A DNA stretch of 64,000 bases, taken from contig JAJDVT010000121.1 of NCBI GenBank assembly GCA_022826005.1, forward strand, positions 1 through 64,000. The letters run 5' to 3'. This DNA comes from Gemmatimonadota bacterium (lineage in GTDB: Bacteria > Gemmatimonadota > Gemmatimonadetes > Longimicrobiales > Gaopeijiaceae). The first letter of the stretch is position 1. Each line of letters begins with the position of its first letter. Under the pieces are notes generated by a model. That model saw only the letters and a list, made by a program, of their open reading frames with translations, did no database searches and was not told the DNA's origin. Both the position numbers and the translations under genes were made by a program. This document shows, piece by piece, positions 57,430 to 64,000 of the stretch.

Positions 57430-57736
57430 GGAATCCCTCTCCTAGAGCAGTGCGTGGATAAAGCCCCGCGAGCACCGAGAGCTGTGAGGCGCCGGGCTGG
57501 CAAGGCGCGACGAAGGGCGCATAGCGGAGCCATTCGTCCGAGGAGCAACGCAGAGCGGTGCTTCAGAGACCCGACAAGTAAGGTTGACATGACATTTGGT
57601 AAAGTTTTCATGACATTGTGAATGCGTGGGCACCCGCGGGCCAGCCTGGATGCATCGCTTCTCGAATGCCGGGGGGATTCTGTCCCACGGGCTGCCAAGT
57701 CGGTGTTGCAAACTCATCGCGCCTCTCGACCTGGCC
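57430..57736. other. 307-bp gap inside the efflux gene cluster
   Basis: All neighbouring junctions in this cluster are overlaps or a few bases, yet here the adaptor stop and the permease start are 307 bp apart. The gap holds element copy 5 (57576-57617). A frame of 63 codons starting at ATG 57611 and overlapping the permease start can be read on the minus strand, but its composition does not look like a protein. The gap looks like inserted or regulatory DNA giving the permease its own control. Confidence 0.55.
57576..57617 (-). promoter_or_regulatory. Tandem 21-bp element, copy 5
   Basis: On the minus strand unit 1 is 57617-57597 and unit 2 is 57596-57576. Both begin AATGTCATG and have TTAC at positions 16-19; this is the copy in which the two units resemble each other most. 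It lies about 150 bp upstream of the permease gene and is oriented toward it. Confidence 0.65.
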
Positions 57737-59605
57737 TCAGAACGGCCGCCCGCCTCCCATCCGCCGGCTCATCCGCTCCATGCGCTCCTGCTGCCGCGCC
57801 TGCAGTTCCGCCGCGCCGATCAGTGCGATCTCCTCGCCCGCCTGCAGACCGGCGAGAACCTCGGCGTAGTCCCAGTCGCTGATCCCCAGGATGACCGCGC
57901 GGGGCGTAAGCTCCCCGTCCGCGGCCATCACGAACACCACGCCCATCTTGTAGGCGGGATCACCACTCGACCCGCCCATCATGGCCCCGAAGCCGCCCAT
58001 TCCACCGAAACCACCGAAGCCGCCCTGGCCACCACCGAAGCCGCCCTGACCGCGGCCGCCGCCACCCTGACCCGCACCGAAGCCGCCCTGGCCGCGCCCT
58101 TGACCGCGCTGTCCACCCTCGGCCGCGCCGACACCTGCTTCGCCCTCAGCCGCTCGGCCGTCGGGATTACCGCCCATGCGCTGGCCGCCACCCATCTGCT
58201 GGCCGCCACCCGCGCGCTGGCCACCCGGCATCGCCTGGGCACCGGACCTCTGGCCGCCCGCACCCATGCGCTGGCCACCAGGACCACCCGCTGCGCTGAG
58301 CAGAGTCATCGCCGAGTCCCGGCTGATCTCACCGCTCTGCATCAGGGCCACGATCTCGTCCATCGGCATGCCCCCCGCACCGCCCCCGTTTCCGGGGGTG
58401 GCGCGCGCAGCCGCTCCGTCCTCGCCGTTGGCCGCGGCACCGGCGCCGCCCTCAACGGGGGCCGCCCCGCCTGCAGCGCCTCTCTGTCCTGCGCGCATTG
58501 CACCGAAGCCGGCAGCGGCGCCCGCATCGGCCGTCATCGTCGGCACGTTGTCGCGCCGCAGCGCGTTCAGCTTCTGCTGCGCCTCCGTGATCAGGGAACC
58601 CCAGACCGTGCGATCGATCGTCGCCGTAGTCGGGTCCAAGCCGAGCACCTCGGCGGCGGGGGCCACCTCCTGCGGCTGCACCACCGAGTTGTTCGGTACT
58701 GTAAGCGTGTTTTCGCGTTCGTCGATCAGGATCTCGACCTCTGCGTTCATGCCGGGCTTCAGGAGGCCGGCCCTGTTGTCGAGCAGCACGATCACCGGGA
58801 ACATCGTGACGTTCTGCTGCACCAGCGCCTGGGGCTCGATCTTCTCGATCACGCCCTGGAAGGACCGGTCCGAGAACGCTTCGACCGTCACCGTGGCGAC
58901 CATCCCCGCCCCCAGTTGGCCAACATCCTGCTCGTCGACGAAGGTCCGCACCCGCATGTCATCCAGGTTGGCCATCACGAACAGGGTAGTGCCGCCCGAG
59001 ACGTTCTGCGTGGCCGACTGAATCACCTGGCCGTACTCGACCAGCTTCTCAAGGATCGTGCCGGACATCGGAGCCGTGATCCTGACGTCGGCCCGCCGCA
59101 GGGTGGCCAGCTCGAGGTTGGTCGTCGCCCGTACGAGCCCCGCCTGTGAGTTCGCGTATTCAAGTTCGGCCTGCTCGAATTCCCGCGGCGTGATGACCGC
59201 CGAGTCCAGCAGCTGCTTGGAACGGTCGAGCTGTTTCTTGGAGATATCCATCCGCGCCACCGCCACGTCCAGGTCTGCCTGCGCCTGTTCGTAGGCGTTG
59301 TTGACGTCGCGGGGATCGACCTCGGCCAGGAGTGCACCCTCTTCGACCTCGTCACCGGAGTCGGTGAAGAGCTGCAGGATCTCGCCGGACGCCTTCGACT
59401 TCACCTCGACCTTGAGGACAGGTTCCAGCTCTCCGTTGGATTCGGCCGTGACCCGCATGGACCGCAACTCCGCCGGCGCCGTCTGGATTCCGTACTCGAC
59501 ATCCTGGTCCTGCTGCATCGTACAGCCTGCCACAAGTGCCAGAGCTGCCGCAAGTGACGCCGGCGCCCCCGCAAGGAGACTCCGGTCAGTGAGAAAACGT
59601 CGCAT
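57737..59605 (-). CDS. HlyD/MacA-type efflux adaptor with a Gly/Gln-rich insertion
   Basis: A 622-residue lipoprotein ([12 protein letters not shown]). ATG 59605 has AAAGGA nine bases upstream; ATG 59623 is an alternative. Adaptor domains: lipoyl/barrel strands ([15 protein letters not shown]), alpha hairpin ([35 protein letters not shown]), a second lipoyl half ([20 protein letters not shown]) and beta-barrel ([20 protein letters not shown]). Adaptors of this type are usually near 400 residues; here about 200 extra residues, rich in Gly, Gln, Arg, Met and Ala ([18 protein letters not shown]), are placed before the last conserved block ([20 protein letters not shown]). The start overlaps the ATPase gene end. 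Confidence 0.88.
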   Translation of the reverse strand: MRRFLTDRSLLAGAPASLAAALALVAGCTMQQDQDVEYGIQTAPAELRSMRVTAESNGELEPVLKVEVKSKASGEILQLFTDSGDEVEEGALLAEVDPRDVNNAYEQAQADLDVAVARMDISKKQLDRSKQLLDSAVITPREFEQAELEYANSQAGLVRATTNLELATLRRADVRITAPMSGTILEKLVEYGQVIQSATQNVSGGTTLFVMANLDDMRVRTFVDEQDVGQLGAGMVATVTVEAFSDRSFQGVIEKIEPQALVQQNVTMFPVIVLLDNRAGLLKPGMNAEVEILIDERENTLTVPNNSVVQPQEVAPAAEVLGLDPTTATIDRTVWGSLITEAQQKLNALRRDNVPTMTADAGAAAGFGAMRAGQRGAAGGAAPVEGGAGAAANGEDGAAARATPGNGGGAGGMPMDEIVALMQSGEISRDSAMTLLSAAGGPGGQRMGAGGQRSGAQAMPGGQRAGGGQQMGGGQRMGGNPDGRAAEGEAGVGAAEGGQRGQGRGQGGFGAGQGGGGRGQGGFGGGQGGFGGFGGMGGFGAMMGGSSGDPAYKMGVVFVMAADGELTPRAVILGISDWDYAEVLAGLQAGEEIALIGAAELQARQQERMERMSRRMGGGRPF

Positions 59606-60356
59606 CAGTCTTGATCCTTTCATTCAGGATGTCACGCTCGACCAGGCCGTCGTTCAAGTGGACCTGGCGCGAGGTCATGGCCGCGATGTCGGCTTCGTGC
59701 GTTACAACGACAATCGTCTGCCCCGCACCGTTGAGTTCCCCGAAGATCTGCATGATCTCGCGGGAGGTGGTGGAGTCAAGGTTTCCGGTCGGCTCGTCGG
59801 CGAGAAGGAGCGCGGGATCGTTCACCAGCGCGCGCGCGATCGCCACGCGCTGCCGCTGCCCACCCGAGAGCTCCGGGGGCTTGTGGTGCATCCGGTCGCC
59901 GAGGCCCACCCGCTCGAGCTTGTCCGCCGCCTGCCTGCGCCGCCTCCTGGCCGGCATGCCCGCATAGATCAGCGGCAGCTCGACGTTGTGGAGCGCGGTG
60001 GCACGCGGCAGGAGGTTGAAGGTCTGGAAGACGAACCCGATGTCCCGGTTGCGCACGCGGGCGAGCTGGTCGTCCGACAGCTCGGAGACCTTGCGTCCGT
60101 TGAGCCAGTAGTTCCCGGCCGTCGGCGTGTCCAGGCACCCGATCAGGTTCATGAAGGTGGACTTGCCGCTCCCGGACGGTCCCATGATGGAAAGGAACTC
60201 ACCCGGCTCGACGTTCAGATCGACGCCGCGCACGGCGCGCACCGTTTCGGCGCCGAGGACGTAGTACTTGCGGAGGCCTTCGGTCTGGATGACCAGCCCG
60301 TTCGCGGCCCTTTCGTCCCCGTTCCCGCCCCGCCGCCTTCTCTTGCTTCTTGCCAT
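59586..60356 (-). CDS. MacB/LolD-type ABC transporter ATPase
   Basis: A 256-residue ATPase that powers the permease. Walker [10 protein letters not shown] (59-67), Q-loop [10 protein letters not shown], signature LSGGQRQR (163-170), Walker B LLLADEPT and H-loop VVTHEAD are intact. The [15 protein letters not shown] and FQTFNLLPR context is typical of MacB and LolD subfamilies. It starts right after the TolC stop codon, without intervening bases. The basic N-terminus (KRRRRGG) is an extra feature. Confidence 0.93.
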   Translation of the reverse strand: MARSKRRRRGGNGDERAANGLVIQTEGLRKYYVLGAETVRAVRGVDLNVEPGEFLSIMGPSGSGKSTFMNLIGCLDTPTAGNYWLNGRKVSELSDDQLARVRNRDIGFVFQTFNLLPRATALHNVELPLIYAGMPARRRRRQAADKLERVGLGDRMHHKPPELSGGQRQRVAIARALVNDPALLLADEPTGNLDSTTSREIMQIFGELNGAGQTIVVVTHEADIAAMTSRQVHLNDGLVERDILNERIKTDATFSH

Positions 60357-61667
60357 CTATAGCTCCACTCCGATGATCGACTCGAGTTCCGCCTTCGCGA
60401 GCGAGTAGTCGAACCGGGCCGCGACCAGGTTCACCTCCGCCTGCTCGAGGGCCACCTGGCTCACGATTACGTCCAGGATCGTGCTCTGGGCGGCCTGGTA
60501 CCTCAGCCGGACGATGCGGAAGTCCTCCTCTGCGACCAGGACCGATTCCTCTGCGATTGCGATTGCCTGAACCTGCGTCTCCAGTGTCCGGAGCGCCGCG
60601 TCCACCTCCTGCCTCACGCTCCGGCGGGCGTCCTCCTCCGAAAGGCGGGACACGCGCCGGGTCTGGGTGGCCTGGCTCAGACTCGCCTCGCGGCCGAAGC
60701 CGTCGAAGAGCGTGTAGCTGCCGGACAGGCTGAGGCCCCAGCTGGTGCTGCCTCCGGAGAAGCTGCGCTCCTGGTTGGCCCAGTTGTACCGCGTCGACAT
60801 CGACAGATTCGGCAAATAGCTGCTGCGGGAATTGTCCACACCGATCTGCGCCACGCGTGTTGCCGCTTCGGCGGCCCGCACGGCTGGCGAGGCCGACTCG
60901 GCGAGGGCGATGATCTCGGCCTCGCTGAGCCGGAGCGGAGCCGGGTCCAGTCCCTCTTCGGGAGCCACCGGCACAACCGGTCCGCTCACACCCACCTGTC
61001 TGCCCAGCGACCACTGTGCGGCGCGCAGCTGGTTCCGTGCCTGGAGGAGGCTCTGGCGTCCATTGGACACGTCGAGCAACGTCCGCAGGGTGTCGGACTG
61101 GGTGGCTTCCCCGGCCGCGAAGCGGGAAAGACTGATCGAGTGATTCTGCTGCGTCCGCTCGAGGCTGGCTACCTGGATGCTCACCAGGTCCGCCTGGCGG
61201 AGTGCGTTGAGGAAAAGGGTGCGCGTCTGCAGCAGGACGGAAAAGCGCTGCGTCTGGAGCCGTGCCTCCGCCTCCTGGTAGGCAGTCGCCGTCCTGCCCA
61301 TTTCGAGGAACTTGCGTCCGCCCTGAAAGAGCTGGTAGCTGGCGCTGATGCCCGCGCTGTACGACGTGCTGCTGCCGGTCACGATGCGCTGCGTGTTCTG
61401 GTCGAAGCGCTGCGAACTGGAAAGCGAGCTGCCCGAGCTCATGTTGACGTTCGGCAGGAAGGACCCCCAGGCGCGCTGGCGGGTGGTGCCGGCGTTGATC
61501 AGGCTGGCGTTGCTCTGGGCCAGCTGTGGATTGTTGATGAGGGCGAGCTCGACGGCCCGCTCCAGCGTGATCGTCTGCCCGGTTTCCTGTGCCGCGGCGC
61601 TTGCGCCGGCGACGGGACTGCCCAGCACGGTCAGCGCCACCGCGAGGATGATCCTGCTCTTCGTCAT
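60357..61667 (-). CDS. tolC: TolC-family outer-membrane efflux protein
   Basis: A 436-residue outer-membrane factor. After the signal peptide (IILAVALTVLGSPVAGASAA) come two similar halves, each with long helices and short barrel strands: first half TLERAVELALINNPQLAQSN, second half RLSEAEIIALAESASPAV; ends AELESIIGVEL. It supplies the exit duct for the adaptor and ABC genes that follow at zero or negative spacing. Start chosen at ATG 61667, just after the stop of the preceding gene. Confidence 0.92.
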   Translation of the reverse strand: MTKSRIILAVALTVLGSPVAGASAAAQETGQTITLERAVELALINNPQLAQSNASLINAGTTRQRAWGSFLPNVNMSSGSSLSSSQRFDQNTQRIVTGSSTSYSAGISASYQLFQGGRKFLEMGRTATAYQEAEARLQTQRFSVLLQTRTLFLNALRQADLVSIQVASLERTQQNHSISLSRFAAGEATQSDTLRTLLDVSNGRQSLLQARNQLRAAQWSLGRQVGVSGPVVPVAPEEGLDPAPLRLSEAEIIALAESASPAVRAAEAATRVAQIGVDNSRSSYLPNLSMSTRYNWANQERSFSGGSTSWGLSLSGSYTLFDGFGREASLSQATQTRRVSRLSEEDARRSVRQEVDAALRTLETQVQAIAIAEESVLVAEEDFRIVRLRYQAAQSTILDVIVSQVALEQAEVNLVAARFDYSLAKAELESIIGVEL

Positions 61668-61668
61668 G

Positions 61669-62274
61669 TCAGTGACCCTTCCAGTATTTTTCCGGGAAAT
61701 GGGGCCGGCGGTTGCCGTCCTGGCCGTCCGGACGCCGGCTGCGGTCGCGGCCACTGCCTCGGTCGCCATCGCTTCGGGTGGTGTCGTTACGGTTGCCGCG
61801 GGAGTACCTCGCGCTCAGGAGCGAGTCGTACATGGCGAGCTGGTCGGGGCGCAGGACGGCGCGGGTGGAATCCCAGGCCGCCCGCCTGAGCTCCCTGCGC
61901 CTGGCTTCCATCCTGTCGTCCAGTGCCTCCAATTCCCGGGAGAACGCTTCGAATTCCCGGGTGAAGTGCTGGTAGTTTTCGTCGAGCCGTGCCAGCTGGA
62001 CCGAGTCCAGATCCACCTCGAAGATCAGCGGGCGGCGACTGCCGCGGTTCCCGTCCGGGCGGGCCTCGCCGGAATCTGCACGCTCGGCACCAGCGCCGGT
62101 ATCGTCCGCTCCTTCGGCTCCGGCGGTCTGTCGGGCCGTCTCCAGCCCTTCCATCGGAACGGCGTCCGCGCCGCTGCCGCGCTCGCTCCAGGCGATACCG
62201 ATCAGGATCCCGGCGGCGAAGGTGGCGAACAGCAGCACCACCGACATGAGGCGTGCCTGCTTGAAGGGTGCCAT
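61669..62274 (-). CDS. CpxP/Spy-like periplasmic protein with an N-terminal anchor
   Basis: A 201-residue protein with one N-terminal membrane helix (SVVLLFATFAAGILIGIAW), a disordered acidic/Gly segment, then a helical hairpin region (LDSVQLARLDENYQHFTREF, LEALDDRMEARRRELRRAAW) and VLRPDQLAMYDSLL, reminiscent of CpxP/Spy or CnrR-type periplasmic sensors. Its tail is rich in Arg, Asp and Gly. Its ATG 62274 shares a base with the anti-sigma stop (TGATG). Position between anti-sigma and TolC genes suggests a stress-sensing role for the efflux operon (inference). Confidence 0.7.
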   Translation of the reverse strand: MAPFKQARLMSVVLLFATFAAGILIGIAWSERGSGADAVPMEGLETARQTAGAEGADDTGAGAERADSGEARPDGNRGSRRPLIFEVDLDSVQLARLDENYQHFTREFEAFSRELEALDDRMEARRRELRRAAWDSTRAVLRPDQLAMYDSLLSARYSRGNRNDTTRSDGDRGSGRDRSRRPDGQDGNRRPHFPEKYWKGH

Positions 62275-62660
62275 CAACGCGTGTCCTCTTCGACGAAGGC
62301 CAGGAATGCCGCGGTGTTGGACTGCACTCCTGCGCCCAGCGCGGCGCGGAAGGAGCTTTCGCCCAGCGGCCCGCCCAGCATGTCTTCGAGGACCAGGCGC
62401 GGCGGCGGCTGGCGCTGCTGCCGCGCCTCGTTCACGATCATGATCGAGGCGATGAGCGCGGCGGCGGCGGCCACGGGAATCAGGCTCCGCGACCAGCCGG
62501 AGAGCACGGCCGCCACCGTCTCCCGGGCCGCTTCACGCCGCCGGGCGAGTTCGAAGGCCGCGTTCTCCAGGATTCGGGCGCGGAATTGCTCCCAGTAGCC
62601 CGGACGCTCACGGGCTGGATCAAAAGCCTCCAGCGCTGTGACTCTGTCGTTGTCTTCCAT
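62274..62660 (-). CDS. Membrane anti-sigma factor
   Basis: A 128-residue protein. ATG 62660 follows GAGGTG. The N-terminal cytosolic part (ALEAFDPARERPGYWEQFRA) is followed by a membrane segment (SLIPVAAAAALIASIMIV, about 60-77) and a short periplasmic tail. It is 15 bp downstream of the sigma gene. There is no zinc-binding motif; the function is called from context and topology. Confidence 0.75.
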   Translation of the reverse strand: MEDNDRVTALEAFDPARERPGYWEQFRARILENAAFELARRREAARETVAAVLSGWSRSLIPVAAAAALIASIMIVNEARQQRQPPPRLVLEDMLGGPLGESSFRAALGAGVQSNTAAFLAFVEEDTR

Positions 62661-62675
62661 GTTCACCTCGAAGGC

Positions 62676-63224
62676 CTATATGTGGTCCTTCCACCCGGCC
62701 AGCCGGGCGCGCAGTGCCTTGCGTGCAAAGTGAAGGTGCGACCGGACGGTCCCCGAAGGGATCCCGATGCGCTCCGAAATCTCGTCGTGCTTCCAGCCCT
62801 CCAGGTCGTGAAGCAGAACGATCTCCCGCTGCACCTCCGTCAATGTGCTCAACGCCTCCTTCAGCCGGCCCCGCAGGGCCGATATGTCCGCCATCCTGTC
62901 GGGACCGGGCCCCGACGAACTCGCGCTTGCCGGGATCTCGTCCCCGCTGCGCAGGTTTTCACGCCGGATGAGGTTCCGCGAGCGGTTCCGGACGATTGCC
63001 AGGAGCCAGCCTGCGAACCGGTCCGCGTTGCGGCAGTCGTCCAGTCGCTGCAGCGCCACCATGAAAGACTCCTGGGCCGCGTCCTCTGCGTCCTGGTGCT
63101 TTCCTGTGACCGAGAGGGCCACGGAGTAGGCCGCACGCTGGTAGCGCCTGACCAGCTCCCCGAACGCCTCCCTGTCGCCGCAACGCGCCTGGGTCACGAG
63201 TTCCGCGTCAGACCGTTGCCTCAT
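62676..63224 (-). CDS. ECF-type RNA polymerase sigma factor
   Basis: A 182-residue sigma factor with region 2 (DREAFGELVRRYQRAAYSVA, DAEDAAQESFMVALQRL, FAGWLLAIVRNRSRNLIRR) and region 4 (LSTLTEVQREIVLLHDLEG, WKHDEISERIGIPSGTVRSH). It heads the operon anti-sigma, CpxP-like, TolC, ATPase, adaptor, (permease). Autoregulation through an ECF-type promoter is likely; GTCTAA lies just upstream of the start, but a matching AAC-type -35 at the usual distance is not clear. Confidence 0.92.
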   Translation of the reverse strand: MRQRSDAELVTQARCGDREAFGELVRRYQRAAYSVALSVTGKHQDAEDAAQESFMVALQRLDDCRNADRFAGWLLAIVRNRSRNLIRRENLRSGDEIPASASSSGPGPDRMADISALRGRLKEALSTLTEVQREIVLLHDLEGWKHDEISERIGIPSGTVRSHLHFARKALRARLAGWKDHI

Positions 63225-63357
63225 TCCTGGAGATTAGACACCTGTAACAGCTTCCTTGTTGAAGCCGCCCGCGTTCGTCTCTCCTCACCGACCGCCGCGT
63301 GCGGGATTCCGTTAGCGCTCCCGGGCTGCCCGGGGCATCCGGGAGGATTCGGCCGCC

Positions 63358-64000
63358 TCACGTCCTTCCCCTGCGGCGGCGGCGCTGCCGGCCGGAACCG
63401 CGCCGTCGTCGCCGGGAAGATCCTGACGTTGCAACCGGCTGCCTGGCTACCTCACGGACCAGGGTAAGGAGTTCGTCCTCGCTGACTTCTTCGAGCCTGC
63501 GCGCAAGGACGTACCGGGTCTCAACGGGATCCGCCCGGTCCTCCGGGGCCTCGAAGCCCACGCTCAGAATCCGGGCGCCGGCATGTCCCGATCCGACGGT
63601 GGCGGCACCCTTCAGCCGGACCCTCCAGGTCTCCTCTCCGAGCCGCACGTGACGGGCGGGTTCGGTCCGGGGGCCGGCCCGGTCCAGGTCGCGCGCGGAG
63701 GGCGGGGAGGTCTCCCGGGCCGCGGGGGGCTTCCGGGGCCCGGGCGTATCGCGCTCCGCGGGCTTCGGCGGCCTTGAGGCAGCGCCGCGATTGGCAGGAG
63801 CGGGGCGCGGTGGCGGACCGCCGTCGCGGACGGGTATCGGCTTCGGCGGCGGATGGACGGACTCCCGGGCAGGGACGGGCCTGGCCGCAGGGGGCGGGGC
63901 CGTGAGGGGCTCACGCGCCGAGGGGGGTGCATCCGGTGCGGGGGAGGGCATCTTGCGCGCCGGTGCAGGAGAGCCCCGATCACGCCTGTCCGAATCTCGC
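63358..64000 (-). CDS. Proline-rich protein with a C-terminal conserved domain (5' truncated)
   Basis: The frame is open to the right edge of the window, so the N-terminus is missing; ATG 63951 is a possible internal or true start. From there about 100 residues are Pro/Arg/Ala-rich (PPPKPIPVRDGGPPPRPAPA), followed by a compact domain of about 75 residues: ARHVRLGEETWRVRLKGAAT, ARILSVGFEAPEDRA, RRLEEVSEDELLTLV, and a very basic tail (RRRRRGSGRQRRRRR). The basic end could bind nucleic acid. No family recognised. Confidence 0.6.
   Translation of the reverse strand, partial: RDSDRRDRGSPAPARKMPSPAPDAPPSAREPLTAPPPAARPVPARESVHPPPKPIPVRDGGPPPRPAPANRGAASRPPKPAERDTPGPRKPPAARETSPPSARDLDRAGPRTEPARHVRLGEETWRVRLKGAATVGSGHAGARILSVGFEAPEDRADPVETRYVLARRLEEVSEDELLTLVREVARQPVATSGSSRRRRRGSGRQRRRRRGRT

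Noticed and set aside
57420-57611. A 63-codon leader peptide before the efflux permease
   Set aside because: Its first codons are the 21-bp element itself and the rest is Arg/Ala/Leu-rich without protein-like pattern; kept only as part of the gap description.

Overview
This is a high-GC (roughly two-thirds G+C) chromosomal segment from a Gram-negative bacterium. Many signal peptides and lipoboxes, Omp85-like and TonB-dependent outer-membrane barrels, a TolC-type efflux system, and several protein types common in Gemmatimonadota (amidohydrolases fused to a TolB-like propeller, 6-bladed propeller lipoproteins with a GEGPGEF-type signature) point to that phylum. This placement is inference from gene content; no rRNA is present. 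One tRNA (Leu, anticodon TAA) lies at 13.0 kb. There is no CRISPR array, integrase or transposase.

Layout. 0-1.3 kb: the tail of an unidentified gene, an ApaG-domain protein and a small lipoprotein. 1.4-11.7 kb: a tandem array of two families, A (secreted, three internal repeats) and B (periplasmic region plus C-terminal Omp85-like barrel), in the order A1-B1-A2-B2-B3, with start/stop overlaps between each A and its B. 11.8-14.1 kb: a secreted fumarylacetoacetate-hydrolase-like protein, the tRNA and an arginase. 14.3-26.0 kb: three very large secreted TolB-propeller/amidohydrolase paralogues. 26.4-32.6 kb: cobalamin-dependent methionine synthase (MetH) followed by a homocysteine methyltransferase-MTHFR fusion, both with linkers built from DNA tandem repeats. 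32.7-43.4 kb: an island of eight 6-bladed propeller lipoprotein genes, one broken by a frameshift and three being tandem duplicates coupled by ATGA overlaps. 43.4-47.9 kb: an operon of an S9 peptidase, an aminopeptidase P and an MTHFR-family protein. 48.2-53.7 kb: a frameshifted carboxypeptidase-regulatory-like gene, a TonB-dependent receptor, a phosphodiester-glycosidase-type lipoprotein, a small barrel-like protein with a probable leaderless promoter, and threonine synthase. 53.8-63.2 kb: two ECF sigma/anti-sigma cassettes facing each other, one leading a PDZ protein, the other leading a CpxP-like protein, TolC, ABC ATPase, adaptor and (after a 307-bp gap) permease. The right edge holds a truncated proline-rich gene.

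The most unusual signal that no gene explains is an AT-rich element present five times (near 0.15, 21.5, 42.1, 48.1 and 57.6 kb). Each copy is two direct 21-bp units (consensus AATGTCRTG, six variable bases, TTACAT) placed exactly end to end, i.e. two helical turns apart. It looks like an operator for an unknown regulator, possibly PadR-like. A second candidate new system is the translationally coupled A/B secreted-protein/outer-membrane-barrel array.
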